Shown in pieces: positions 24,178-35,989 of a stretch of DNA of 64,000 nucleotides. The position numbers and the translations under genes are program-made. Origin of the DNA: Actinostola sp. cb2023 (taxonomy: Eukaryota > Cnidaria > Anthozoa > Actiniaria > Actinostolidae); the NCBI GenBank assembly GCA_033675265.1, contig JAUJYZ010000854.1, positions 1 through 64,000 on the forward strand, read 5' to 3'. The notes under the pieces are model-generated. The model was given only the letters and a program-made list of their open reading frames with translations. It ran no database searches and was not told the DNA's origin. Numbering within the stretch: position 1 is the stretch's first letter; every line of letters begins with the position of its first letter.

Positions 24178-24505
24178 CAGCAACAAGCCTCAGCGGGCAA
24201 ACGAGTATTTGTAAATGTAAGCTTTAATATGTGTGAAGTTAGTCTCTTCGGAAAGCGACCAACGAAGAAGAGCTGGCATATTATCCATGGATAGCGTTCA
24301 GGTTCTAAATCAGGAATATAGTGAATTCAGACCAACACGCCTCAGCGGGCAAACGAGTAAGCTTATTTTTTGTAAATATATGTGTGAAGTTAGTCTCTTC
24401 GGAACAACATACGTTTTAGTGTGTCGGAAAGCAACCAACGAAGAAGATCTACTCACCACAACACAAGAGATGAGCACTACAAGTACACAGACAGAGTTGT
24501 GCTAA
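24178..24505 (+). repeat. Direct duplication of an exon-like segment (about 160-190 bp)
   Basis: GCCTCAGCGGGCAAACGAGTA occurs at about 24,190 and 24,339, and GTGAAGTTAGTCTCTTCGGA at about 24,234 and 24,383. A third partial block ACCAACGAAGAAGA follows at 24,434. Copies carry splice-like borders: TTAG before TCTCTTCGG, and ACGA|GTAAGC after GGGCAAACGA. One frame gives SGQT at the end of both copies. Function unknown. Confidence 0.55.
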
Positions 24506-24846
24506 GGTTTGTTTTGATGCTGTTCAGTTCACGAGTCAAAGCTTCTTCTCGAGGAAATTCCAACTTCGTTCCCAGGCTCGCTCACCGCGGGATTTCCCGC
24601 CGCGAAACCTACCGCAGGAAGCCCAAGCTCAATACTTGTCCGATGCTCCATACACTTTCTTTGTAAATTCTATCATTTTTGATTGGCCGTAAGTCGTTCA
24701 ATATTGACACGATTAACACCAAACTTTGGGTTTTTGCTTAACTGCTTGTGCTCTGTCCGGCTATGTGGGTCTTGTGTAGCCTGCGCTCGTATCCAAACTA
24801 AACCACGGTATAGTGATAGTCAGTCTGGTTTCGGTTTGGATGCAAG

Positions 24847-25200
24847 CGCGTGACAAGAGGCACTGCGCTTTGCGTAACAGGAAGTACTGCGCTTTGCGGG
24901 ACAAGAAGTAATGCGCTTTGCGTGACAAGAAGTACTGCGCTTTGCGTGACAAGAAGCACTGCGCTTTGCGTGACAGGAAGTACTGCTCTTTGCGTGACAA
25001 GAAGTAATGCGATTTGCGTGAAAAGAAGTACTGCGTTTTGCGTGACAGGAAGTACTTGCGCTTTGCGTGACAAGAAGTACTGCGCTTTGCGTGACAATAA
25101 TTAATGCGCTTTGCGTGACAAGTAGTACTGCGCTTTGCGTGACAGGAAGTACTGTCCTTTGCGTGACAAGAAGTACTGCGCTTTGCGTGACAAGAAGTAT
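24847..25200 (-). repeat. 24-bp minisatellite array 1 (about 15 units)
   Basis: The unit is GCGCTTTGCGTGACAAGAAG plus TACT, with point variants. Because 24 is a multiple of 3, all three minus frames stay open and give 8-residue repeats such as FLSRKAHY. The 3' flank (25,374-25,550) matches that of array 2. Confidence 0.95.
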
Positions 25201-25287
25201 TATTTTGTTTTGCATTCATAGTTTTATTATTTAGGGCCTGGATGAAAATTACTTTGTGTAACTCTTGTCACCCTCTTTAAATAAAGA

Positions 25288-25306
25288 GTATTATAATTAT
25301 TATAAT

Positions 25307-25371
<65 letters not shown>
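25288..25371. repeat. Inverted (AAT)/(ATT) microsatellite
   Basis: An AATAAT run passes directly into a TTATTA run, which can fold as a long AT hairpin. Confidence 0.9.
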
Positions 25372-25372
<1 letters not shown>

Positions 25373-25373
25373 G

Positions 25374-26660
25374 TAATGCTCTTTGCGTGACGCAGAGAAA
25401 ACGGAGCTGTCCTTGGATGGCGGTTTTTATTCTCCTCCCATATGACCTTAAGAACTCAGTTCAATACAATGTTTTTGCTTCATCCACTAATAATAATAGA
25501 CAACAGTCAGGAATCCATGAGTACCTGACAACCACGCATTGATCCCATGTGAAATGGACGGGGATAATCGTCGCTTCTATGGGCAATACTCTTAGCCATC
25601 AAGGTATCATTCAGGGTCGCTAATAATCGCGAATAAATAACAATCGACCTATATTATGTTGGTGGTCTAGACCAATCAGGCAGGACATCTGTAATAGTTC
25701 TGGATTAGAATGGTCTCCTTTAGGGCTTTAATTCAAATATTCACTCTATCGTCCCCACCCCTTTCACATGGGAGTCAACACAGAAAACTTTATCCAGAAA
25801 CGAGATCCACAATTCTCTTTGTTTATCTTCATGACATAAAGACGAGGTCAAATACTACCATCCTGTTTTTCTCCGGAAAAGATCCCGTGTTTGTCGTCTC
25901 GCAACAGACAGTGTTTTATCACCATTAAACTTGTTATAAAAACACGATTTGTAGAAATAGTTCGTGATCAAGTTTTGTGCAACTTAAAGTGTTTCCAGAA
26001 ATGAAGAAGGATATCATGGAAAAAGAGAGAAAAGAAAAACACCAACGTCACAAACAAACAAATCTTCTTCGTGAAGAGTAGTAACGTAACAAGCAAATGA
26101 GATGCTGTTTTATGATTAGAAATGTACAAATATCGACTTGTTAACCTCATTGGATTATCTAAGTATTTAAAGATATATATAACATCAAGGCTATACGAGT
26201 ATAGCACAGTCTACAATAGGACATTGTATCATTCAGATATGCAGCCTCTCAAACTCGACATTACGCTCACAAACTTTGAATATTTGTAACAAAACGCGAT
26301 CAAATTGACCACTAAACATCTACTCAAGATGACAAACAATATTGAGCAGCAATCAATACACTAACATACCTATTTGCTTGCAAGAATTGTGGTGATCAGT
26401 GAAAATCGACTTGCTTCCTCTTTGTGAGGGACGCTTTGGGGATGGTGCGGGGATACTGACGTCATGTCTCCCTTGGCAACGTGTAGAGGTCACCAGCACA
26501 GAATAACTTTGATAGCAGTTCATTCTTGCGTGTAATGTGAATTGTGTTACACTTTTTAGAACATTTACGGCTTGGGAAAGGTAACTTTTTTTAATTGCTT
26601 TCTTCTGAGAAAATGAAAACATTTCTCAGGCAGCGAGCTTGCAGAGATATCTGGTTTGGC
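25374..26660. other. Array flank and unassigned sequence
   Basis: The first 180 bp (CGCAGAGAAAACGG, then CATATGACCTTAAGAAC) is shared with the flank of array 2 at 27,090-27,240. The rest shows no gene. Confidence 0.5.
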
Positions 26661-26667
26661 CGATGTT

Positions 26668-27098
26668 GTGCGCTCTGCGTGACAAGAAGTAATGCGCTTT
26701 GCGTGATAAGAATTAATGTACTTTGCGTGACAAGAAGTAGTAACAAGAAGTACTTCGCTATGCCTAATCACAAGAAGTTGTGACAAGAAGTAATGCGCTT
26801 TGCGTGACAAGAAGTACTGCGCTTTGCGTGACAAGAAGTAGTGCGCTTTGCGTGACAAGAAGTAGTGCGCTTTGCGTGACAAGAAGTAGTGCGCTTTGCG
26901 TGACAAGAAGTAGTGCGCTTTGCGTGACAAGAAGAAGTGCACTTTGCGTGACAAGAAGTAATGCGCTTTGCATGGGACAAAAAGTAATGCGCTTTGCGTG
27001 ACATGAAGTAGTGCTCTTTGCGTGACACGAAGAAAGGCGCTTTGCGTGACAAGAAGTAGTGCGCTTTGCGTGACAAGAAGTAATGCGCTTTGCGTGAC
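26668..27098 (-). repeat. 24-bp minisatellite array 2 (about 18 units)
   Basis: The same 24-bp unit as array 1, and more homogeneous, with four consecutive near-identical TAGTGCGCTTTGCGTGACAA units. The downstream flank matches that of array 1. Confidence 0.95.
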
Positions 27099-27426
27099 GC
27101 AGAGAAAAGCTGTCGCTGGATGATGGTTTTTATTCTCTCCTCCCATATGACCTTAAGAACCTCAAATAATGTTTATACTTCATCCACTACTGAAAATAGA
27201 CAATTAACAGTCAGGAATACATCAGTTCCTGACAAAAATACATGCGGTAATTACGTGTTATTTCAGTTCTAGGTCATATAGAATGTCTTGACATTAGGTT
27301 GTCTCAAACTCGACATAGAGATACACAGCAACAAAGAAGAAGTTTGCCTAGCTGATAATCAACTATTTGTAACACCTCCCATTAACTACAGTGTGTCCGA
27401 GCTCATTATGCCTTGCAACAATGTTT

Positions 27427-27640
27427 CGATGCCAATAATAATAATAATACTATTAAGTCGGTTCTTACAGTATATAGCGCATTTCACATTGTCTCAATGC
27501 GCTTTACAACCGATGGAGGACTTTTTCGGGCTGCATATGAAGGCGCCTACGGCAACCGAGCAGCTTACAATCATGAGGAGTTAGTATGTTAGTGTGTTAT
27601 GCCTCCAATTTGAAGTATGCTGTTGAACCGGGTAACAATC
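27427..27640 (-). mobile_element. (AAT)n-linked short interspersed repeat with TATATAGCGC core
   Basis: AATAATAATA is followed by TATATAGCGCATTTCACATT and GCGCTTTACAACCGATGGAG. The same core occurs at 40,047-40,115 and 50,168-50,245, and looser versions at 59,371 and 60,990. If the AAT tract is the 3' tail, the element is on the minus strand. Confidence 0.6.
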
Positions 27641-27699
27641 CCCTACTCTTACGAAGAGTTCAACAGGTTCTTTAATGTCCCCCGTGAACAGGTTAGATT

Positions 27700-27710
27700 A
27701 GGGCCCCGGG

Positions 27711-27744
<34 letters not shown>

Positions 27745-28165
27745 ACTCCCTTTGTCCAAGTGGTAGGGGTGATCGGCGGTTGGTTTTGAAAACGACCCCT
27801 AAAAGGTACGCATAATTTAAAAGAGCTCTTGAAGCCATGTTGATTTCAACCCCTAAAAGGTACGACCATATATGACCATGTATGGCGAAAAAGTGATTGT
27901 GCTGATATCGTTTAATCAGTGCCTGGACAATATATTTCTTCTGTTCTTTCAATTGACCATAAAAGGTACGGACCCCAGGGGGGGTACTCAGGGGTATCAG
28001 TGACGGGGAGGTGCGAATGAGGCCAAACATTGTAACCCAAAAAAAGTCCATTACGCAAAAACAAGACCCAAAAAAAGACGGACTCGTGTTACGTAACTGA
28101 TATTTGTGTCGGAACCCTAAAAGGTACACACAGGAAATATTTTCGACCCTAAAAGGACTGCTACG
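27700..28165. mobile_element. G-tract element, diverged copy
   Basis: A 30-bp G run (27,714-27,743) is followed by TACTCCCTTTGTCCAAGTGG and by several CCCTAAAAGGTACG iterons. Near 27,975 another GGGGGGGTACTCAGGGG junction shows a second element of the same type inserted in the middle. The complete relative is at 38,935-39,324. Confidence 0.75.
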
Positions 28166-28198
28166 CGTCAACTCGTCTACGCTTCAAACAAACAGGGG

Positions 28199-28236
28199 TT
28201 GCTACGGTCAGACTAGCGCTAGAACCGTGCTTGCTT
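28199..28236 (+). other. Empty paralogous target site for the 30.9-kb foldback element
   Basis: GCTACGGTCAGACTAGCGCT occurs here uninterrupted. The same sequence is split at GTCAGAC by the element at 30,927-32,180. Confidence 0.8.
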
Positions 28237-28239
28237 GAA

Positions 28240-29930
28240 TTAATTGAAGCTTGCTAAACAAATAAGTTTAATTGGTTTACTCGTATCAGCCAATGAGAAT
28301 ACTTTACGTTTGATCTGAAAGGTCATACGGCAGAACGCGCTAGCTTCGAATCCTTCGATCGCAGATTGACTTTTGCTCAAGGGAGTTCAGACGCGAAGAA
28401 GTACAGTGTACAAGCGAATTCTATCAAAAAAATATCAGAATTCGAATGATGTCAGGAACAAATTTTTACCGGGATTTTTACCCAAATCTGACCGCTGGCT
28501 CTGCAGCTGATGATCAAGAAGCTATTCGATGGTTTGTCAGTTGTTGCTGAATAACCAGCCATCTTCTTCTTCTACGGTTGATTAACCGCTGCCTAATTAG
28601 CAAATTGAAACGGTTGTACATAAAATAAAGCAAGAGTATAGAGATGTTATCCTAGCCTCCTCCGCAGGCTACTTTATCGGAATGGAATTTTTATCGGAAT
28701 TGGGATTCCTGTGGTAGAAAATAGGAAGAGGGAGGACTAGGGATACAAAAGAGGAAGACTGGAGACGAGAGAGCAGAAAGAAAAAATGAGGAGGAGTAGC
28801 CTGCCATAACTCGAATGGTGTGGACGAGTGAATTCACCCTTGAGGACATGTGAATTCACCCCGGGAGCCCCTGGGAGTTTTAGTCGACCAAAATACCTCA
28901 CTAGTGGATACTTAGTAGTTAAACCATCAAACACTGTGCGTTTACGGTTCAAGACGTGATCTCTACTAGGTACTAGAACGTTTATTTTAAAGTTCCTGCC
29001 TCTGAAGACTTTCAAAATAGAGAGAGTGAAATCCCTTTCGCGACCGAGTGAAAGATATTTTTAACCGCCATAGTCAAATCAAACAAGAAGTTGATTCACA
29101 CTGCGGACTGATGCATTTTAAAATTAGTCGCTCAGTTTAAAATGTTCCTTTGAAATACTGACTTCGTTAATGCTTTCAATTGAAGTACAGCAAATCTCAA
29201 AGATGACCAGAAAACGCAATGTGAGTGACCTGACGGCGGTTTAAAATTGTCACACAACGCGCCTGGTCAACTCGCTCGCGCTCGACGCTTATATGCGGCC
29301 TTGTGAAATACAACTTCTACCTAAATTACACGTACAAAAATCGTCTCTCAGTTTTTAATCTCTCGTTCTTATAATTATTATTTGTTTTCACTGTTGCGAA
29401 ACAGAGAGAGAAGATGTCACGTCTCCAACGTACGCTAACCCGACCCGTTGTTTATAAGTCGGGTTATATACGTGGGCATTAATTTGTAAGGCGCCCGCCG
29501 TCGCTGATGTGTTTTGCACAAGAACACATGTTTGTGCTAAAAATTTGAAGCGAACCGAATTCATGTTATGGTTTCCTATCACTATAAACACTCGAGTGTT
29601 GGCGATTTTAGGCGCCAGAATCAAGCCACGCTCTGATCGGTCGGTTAGTTGTTGTTGACCTTGGTCCTGACGCTGTCATTTGCAGTGTATTATATTTATG
29701 AAACGCACTCTCTTTGCTTCCGATTAAAATCTGTAACTTTCACTGCTTTTCCGTTGGCCTTTATTTCTAAAACAATGGCCTGGACTGAAAATAATTTCCA
29801 GGATTTCACTAAGGCTATAAAACATCGGGCTTCTAGTGATTGAAGAAATCTGTCGAATTTTTCTTATCCCTCCCGTACTAAGTATATTTGGCATGCGCAA
29901 TAAAACATGCGCGAAGTGATAAACTGTTGT
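28240..29930. other. Unassigned stretch
   Basis: It contains the phrase TAGCCTCCTCCGCAGGCTA (about 28,653), which marks a repeat tip also seen near 30,060. No gene is supported. Confidence 0.4.
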
Positions 29931-29936
29931 TCAATT

Positions 29937-30082
29937 ATGGCAGGCAACTCCTCCAGTTCTTTTCCTTCTCCTTCCTCTCCCCCTCCCCCCTTCGTCTTTT
30001 TTCTCTCTCCCCATTTCCCTCTCTTCATCACACAGGAATCCCAAACCCCAAGGAGTTGCCTGCGGAGGAGGCTAATGTTATC
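29937..30082. mobile_element. MITE with GGCAGGCAACTCCT ends
   Basis: GGCAGGCAACTCCT at about 29,939 is inverted as AGGAGTTGCCTGC near 30,050-30,062, with a pyrimidine-rich interior. Confidence 0.5.
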
Positions 30083-30919
30083 CATGATTTCAAAAGATTG
30101 TTTGCAGCACGCTGATCCAGTAGTGTCGCACTGCTCGAAACGACGAATTTGATTGGCTGTTCATATATGGCCGTAGCGAGGGTAGCAGCCAATCATTGTG
30201 GAGTATACCAGTCACGCTAGATGTATCACCCATCGAGAGCGCGGCTCAAATCGCACATGCATGTCGTCGTGTTCTTCTTCTTCGACTTCTTCGGCTTTTT
30301 GGTGAACTCTGAAGATTGCGAGGTAATATTTAATACTAGCTTAGTAGTATAAAGTTGGATTTGTTGTTGTATGTGCATGAAGACTCGATCGAGAAGCTAA
30401 GCGGTCGAAACTCGCGACGTTACGTAGTATCAGTTTACGGTATATTAGGAACTAAGCTTATATTATAAGCTTAGTACATAAATAGAAAACAACATAATTT
30501 TGCGTTCATTCAAGTATATTGGATAGGCTTTTTGTTCATATAGCTTACTTTCTCTCAAGTTTCTCGAGCTGCAGTATGGAGCGAAGCTGTGGCTCTTTCT
30601 CAGATCACTATCGTGAAAAACCTTTGCTATTCAAATTCAGAACTCTTTGTAGAACGAGGCATACTACAATATGAACTATTGTTATTCAAATTTTCAGGGA
30701 TTCAGGACGGTGATATACTGCGACCTGACTCGAAGTTGGTGTTGCTGATGTTATGTAGATCGATGGTCGACCTCACTGACACTTCTAAAGATTCATAAAA
30801 ATGTAATACTTCCCATAGGAATTTTGAGAACACATTAACCAGTAATTGTATGGCTCTTTGAGATTATTTCAGTGAAGTTTCATACATGTAAGCTTATGTA
30901 TGCATGAAGACTCGCTACG
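30083..30919. other. Unassigned stretch
   Basis: Nothing recognisable. ATGAAGACTCG is repeated near 30,378 and 30,904. Confidence 0.4.
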
Positions 30920-30926
30920 GTCAGAC

Positions 30927-32180
30927 CACGGGCGATAGGATAATATTCATTTATGTTCTTTTACAGATATATGCAAATTAAAGAGAGAACATTTATAAGT
31001 TACCTGGAGCAGTTTCCTTTAAATCGATCGATTCCTCTTCCAATAAATTCAAACATTCTGCTAAAACAGCCATTTATAAGTGTCTTTTAAAATCCTAACC
31101 GTCGTATTAGTCGTCTTCTAAAATCCTAACCGTCGTGTAATATAGCGACCGGCCGTACGGGTTCAAACGTAGCGAACTGACTGACGCGAACATGATATCC
31201 CCAAGTTAAATCATTAACAAAAAAATCCCACGGAGGGAAAAAGCCTAGCCCAGGGTAGGCAACAATCCTAGATACCATTGTCCTCTCGTCTTCCAATTAT
31301 CGTAGTTCGAAAGTGACATTCGTATGGGACAACGATGACAGATTTTGCCTTTACCCAAACACCACACTGTCACGTGCACTCGAAAGTCCTGGTCAAAGCC
31401 TTGTCAACACTCTGGTCAAATAAACACAGATCACGCTAAAGACGAATCTACACGAGCAAATTTTCCTTGACAAGTCTTCCTTGACAAGGAAGACTTGCTC
31501 GTGTAGACGACAAAAACATCGCCAATTTTTTTTGTCAAGGAAAACTTGTCACTGAGGAAAACTTGTTCGTGTAGATGCGGCTTAAATGACTACTTGGATC
31601 TGTTTAACTTTTTAAAACGATATATTTTACGTTTTACAATTAGGAAACAACCGTTGCAAGACGAAAGGAGATTTGGAGTGTGTTTATTTGACCAGAGTGT
31701 TGACAAGGCTTTGACCAGGACTTTCGAGTGCACGTGATCAGTGTGGTGTTTGGGTAAAGGCAAAATCTGTCATCGTTGTCCCATACGAATGTCACTTTCG
31801 AACTACGATAATTGGAAGACGAGAGGACAATGGTATCTAGGATTGTTGCCTACCCTGGGCTTTTTCCCTCCGTGGGATTTTTTTGTTAATGATTTAACTT
31901 GGGGATATCATGTTCGCGTCAGTCAGTTCGCTACGTTTGAACCCGTACGGCCGGCCGGTCGCTATATTACACGACGGTTAGGATTTTAGAAGACGACTAA
32001 TACGACGGTTAGGATTTTAAAAGACACTTATAAATGGCTGTTTTAGCAGAATGTTTGAATTTATTGGAAGAGGAATCGATCGATTTAAAGGAAACTGCTC
32101 CAGGTAACTTATAAATGTTCTCTCTTTAATTTGCATATATCTGTAAAAGAACATAAATGAATATTATCCTATCGCCCGTG
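30927..32180. mobile_element. Foldback element B: about 510-bp TIRs, 7-bp target duplication GTCAGAC
   Basis: The 1,254-bp element starts CACGGGCGATAGGATAATAT and ends with its complement. The arms are nearly identical for about 510 bp. GTCAGAC is directly repeated at 30,920-30,926 and 32,181-32,187. An empty paralogous site exists at 28,199. A nested MITE sits in the loop (31,435-31,585). Short ORFs inside are by-products of the arms; no transposase is seen, so it is non-autonomous. Confidence 0.92.
31435..31585. mobile_element. MITE in the loop of foldback element B
   Basis: GAATCTACACGAGCAAATTT at the left pairs with AACTTGTTCGTGTAGATGCG at the right, with TTGACAAG repeats between. Confidence 0.7.
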
Positions 32181-33013
32181 GTCAGACTAGCGCTAGAACT
32201 GTGCTTGCTTGAATTAATCCTGTTTACCTAGCAGTTTAGCTCAATTTCGAATGTGACCGACTTTTCACAACACCTAATGCTTAATAGTAAACTGATCCGA
32301 AATGCTAGAAAGTACAAAGGAACCGCAGCAAATCTCAAGCGGGATCGGCTATTTATCGAGTTATGGTGTTCCATCCCCGCCAAAATTCGATTGTTCTATT
32401 TGACATTGTACTTTTTGTATTTTGGGCTACATTTCCCATTCGACATTTGACATGGCGTATTTTGTACACACCCTTCAGCATTGCATATTATACTTTTCAA
32501 TTTCGATGTCCAACATTTACATTCAACATTACGCATTCGATGTGCCGACTTTTACTATTTTGCTTTGCTGCAATTTTGACTTGAACAGTTTAGCATTGGA
32601 CATTGGACAATCAAGTTTCCATATTCATCATCATGACATTTGACATGAAACTTTTTGAATTTAACACGCGAGTTCTGGTACTCATAATGTACCACTGAAT
32701 ATCCGTACGAAAACCGCCAAAATTCAACATCATTGATTCGGCATGCATGTTTAGTAGTCGTCATGAACTATCAAGTAACATGGTGGATCACATTTCTTTA
32801 TATCTTTCGTGACATAACAATTATTAACCCACCGCTTATATCTACACGTGGAGGTCAACGTCGCCGGTTGAGAATATATTTATCTCGTGCATGTTAATAC
32901 GTAGTACGTGTAATTCACGACATAGTACATTTACTAGAAAGATGCGAAGGTTCACAAAATGTTGATCTTGGAGTTGTTGTTGTAAAGCTTGATTACCTTT
33001 ATCGAGTAGCTGT

Positions 33014-33210
33014 CAATCCACAGGTAGCCCAAGGTATCTATGAGAGGCTTGTTATCGAGCTGTAATATAAGGCTTTGTATGCTCTGGTCGATAACTCCGT
33101 AAATAATAAAGCCAATGAACTCTAGCCTTCCTGTAGTGTTGTTTGTGTCGTTGTTGATCTCTGGTAGCGATAGCAGGTCATTCGGGCGATTTTTAGCTGA
33201 GCTCTCCCCC
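33014..33210 (+). mobile_element. Partial F-family foldback arm
   Basis: CACAGGTAGCCCAAGGTATC and about 190 bp after it match the left arm of the element at 47,069. Only one arm is present. Confidence 0.8.
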
Positions 33211-33556
33211 CGGGGATACTCCGATACCAAAGTGGCAGGGATGCTCGTCGTCCCTTTTAGTTTTTTTTTTCGTGCTTTGGTCCCACTTAGGGTGTCAGAA
33301 ATAAAAATGACCACCAATAGAGTTTTCCGGTCCCTTTTAGGGTAACGTTCTTTAAAAATAGCTTAAAGATTTATATGACAACGTTGTCTAAAACTTGTAA
33401 TAGTGGAAGGCGTTTGATGCTAGTGTTTTTTATACTATTAAAATGACTTTTTAAATTGGTCCCTTTTAGGGGTAAAAATATTCGCTGCCACGCCCACCAA
33501 GACAAGACTCCGGTCCCTTTTAGGGGTCATTTTCAAAATTTCCGACGAGCATCCCT

Positions 33557-33611
<55 letters not shown>

Positions 33612-33620
33612 GGCTCTCCG
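33205..33620. mobile_element. G/C-tract element with CCTTTTAGGG iterons
   Basis: CCCCCCGGGGATACTCC opens the element. A 52-bp C run (33,558-33,609) closes it, preceded by GACGAGCATCCCTA, which mirrors GGGATGCTCGTC at the left. At least four GGTCCCTTTTAGGG-type repeats lie between. Confidence 0.7.
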
Positions 33621-35537
33621 CCCACCAATGGCCATGGCCGATCGGACTGACCCACTCTCGAAAATCGATTGTTTTTCCCCCACTAAACCACGTCCCTTTG
33701 CTTCGATACAGCACGAAAGACAGATAGATTTCCTCGAAGTTCATAAAAAAGTCCGATAAAACTTCTCCTGCGGAGGCAGCAATCCAGCCAGATCATCGAT
33801 TAAACAGCCATTTTAAAACACTAAAAGCCGTGGCAATGAGATAATCCTGTGAACGGCTTCGCATCTTTCTAGTAAATGTACTATGTCGTGAATTGCACGT
33901 ACTACGTATTAACATGCACGAGATAAATATATTCTCAACCGGCGACGTTGACCTCCACGTGTAGATATAAGCGGTGGGTTAATAATTGTTATGTCACGAA
34001 AGATATAAAGAAATGTGATCCACCATGTTACTTGATAGTTCATGACGACTACTAAACATGCATACCGAATCAATGATGTTGAATTTTGGCGGTTTTCGTA
34101 CGGATATTCAGTGGTACATTATGAGTACCAGAACTCGCGTGTTAAATTCAAAAAGTTTCATGTCAAATGTCATGATGATGAATATGGAAACTTGATTGTC
34201 CAATGTCCAATGCTAAACTGTTCAAGTCAAAATTGCAGCAAAGCAAAATAGTAAAAGTCGGCACATCGAATGCGTAATGTTGAATGTTGAATGTAAATGT
34301 TGGACATCGAAATTGAAAAGTATAATATGCAATGCTGAAGGGTGTGTACAAAATACGCCATGTCAAATGTCGAATGGGAAATGTAGCCCAAAATACAAAA
34401 AGTACAATGTCAAATAGAACAATCGAATTTTGGCGGGGATGGAACACCATAGAGTTAGAGGTTGAGTTGAGTTTGAGTTACGGTTGAGTTACCGTTGAGT
34501 TACCTTTGAGTTAACCAAAAATTATTATATTTTTGGAACAATGTCTTACAGCGTTGTTTGAGAATCCCCAAGGGGGAGTATTGCCTATGGTGGCCTGGGG
34601 AGGGGGTGGGGTGGATATGGTAAGGGAAACTGTTTATATTCTGGTACGGTTAAAGGTCGCTACTGAATAACTCGAACTTAATAGAGAATAGATTGAAATA
34701 TATGGCACTTTTTAAACGGGCCGCTTCTCAATATATTATCAATAAAATTAACTTTGACTTTGGCGAACGAACTTTCAACGACAGTAGTTTTCTCGAACAA
34801 AGGCATAGCGAAATGACTTCAAAATAATCTAGTGGTCGTTGTGCACGATGTCTTCGTGTGTGACAAATGCAGTGACCAGTGCCGCCGTTTATCCCCCCTG
34901 GGGTACTCCCAATAATTACATGATATATATGTGCGGCGGTACAGGGTCCAGGTTTTGGGCCATTTTATTCTCTAATCCAGGTTAAATGAACGCATAAAAA
35001 TCATTAATCCAGGTAATAGCCTAAAAACATTTATTAATTTTTAATCATTTGTATAATGTGGTATCGGCGTTTCAGTAAAACTAGCGAACAAAAATAATGG
35101 CGTCAGTCAGACGTAAAGGTGTTAGAGTGTTAGTCTGGCAAAATATCCTGAAGACTGCATCGTATCAGATCGTAAATAAAAATTCGTAAATCCAGGTTTT
35201 TTATTTGGGAAATTCGTAAATCCAGGTTTTCGAGTGACAAATTCCAAAAACAGGGTCCAGGTCTGAACATCTCGCCGCACATACCTAACCATTTTTTGAC
35301 CAAGTCAGTTACGTAACACGAGTCCGTACCTTTTAGGGTCAATTGAACAGAAGAAAGATAGTCCAGTCACTGATTAACGATATCAGCACAATCACTTTTT
35401 CCGGCGCCATATATGGCCGTACCTTTTAGGGGTCGAAATGAATATGGCTTCAATAGCTCTTGTAATTTATGCGTACCTTTTAGGGTCGTTTTCAAAACCG
35501 ACCGCCGATCACCCCTACCACTTGGACAAAGGGAGTA

Positions 35538-35556
35538 CCCCCCCCCCCCCCCCCCG
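35538..35556. repeat. C run (19 bp)
   Basis: At the terminus of the left partial G/C-tract element. The mirror run at 38,935-38,958 is 24 bp. Confidence 0.95.
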
Positions 35557-35989
35557 GGTGACAACTACTATGAACATTGCATTCACCGTCAGCATTCACT
35601 GCTGTTAGGTAGCCTAGTATATTGATATATCGATCGATTAGGATTACTGTATCTCCAAAGCGAAAGAGCCTAAATAAATTGTTTGTGATGCTGAAAAAAA
35701 TAGCTTGCAAATATTGCCCTTGTTTGCAACTGATTTACTCCGCGGAGGGATAAATGACAGTGAAAGGAAAGCCGCGGGTTTGGATAACATTTAGATAACA
35801 TGTCTATAGCACGCGTTACGTAACGTTGCGAACATTTACCATTATTTCCAACATTTCTTTCACATCTCCACCGTTCCCCACCATATGTTCTTCCACCACG
35901 CTACACGCACCATTAGTTATTTACCTACACGAAACATATACATTTCTACTAATTGTTCATTTATTCTTTATTTATCATTTACATATTCT

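Larger units (their letters stand above)
32362..34451. mobile_element. Foldback element C inserted in element E (4-bp duplication GAGT)
   Basis: TATGGTGTTCCATCCCCGCC at 32,362 is inverted at 34,432-34,451. The arms of about 590 bp (32,362-32,950 and 33,858-34,451) are nearly identical. GAGT flanks both ends, and removing the element restores the uninterrupted E sequence. The 0.9-kb loop holds a partial F-family repeat and a C-run element. Confidence 0.85.
32335..35302 (+). mobile_element. Element E, left copy (GAGTTAGAGGTTGAG family), interrupted by element C
   Basis: GGGATCGGCTATTTATCGAG at 32,341 continues, after the element C insertion, as GAGTTAGAGGTTGAGTTGAG at 34,452. The inverted copy is 44,660-45,612, and a partial direct copy is 43,445-43,700. 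The interior includes a CCAGGTTTT-rich block with GTGCGGCGG / CGCCGCAC ends (34,930-35,285). Confidence 0.75.

Noticed and set aside
24760..25219. Long overlapping ORFs with 8-residue repeats (also 26,565-27,146)
   Set aside because: Open frames follow from a 24-bp unit without stops in any minus frame; all three frames are open, so none is favoured.
24847..27098. Array resembling a CRISPR locus
   Set aside because: Units are contiguous without spacers, in a eukaryotic context, with no cas-like genes.
27698..28171. 157-codon minus ORF ending in poly-Pro
   Set aside because: Poly-Pro comes from the G run; the rest is G-tract element sequence with iterons.
32363..32643. Overlapping 73-codon ORFs in element C
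   Set aside because: They lie in the inverted arms in several frames at once and are mirrored at 34,163-34,450, so they are arm by-products.
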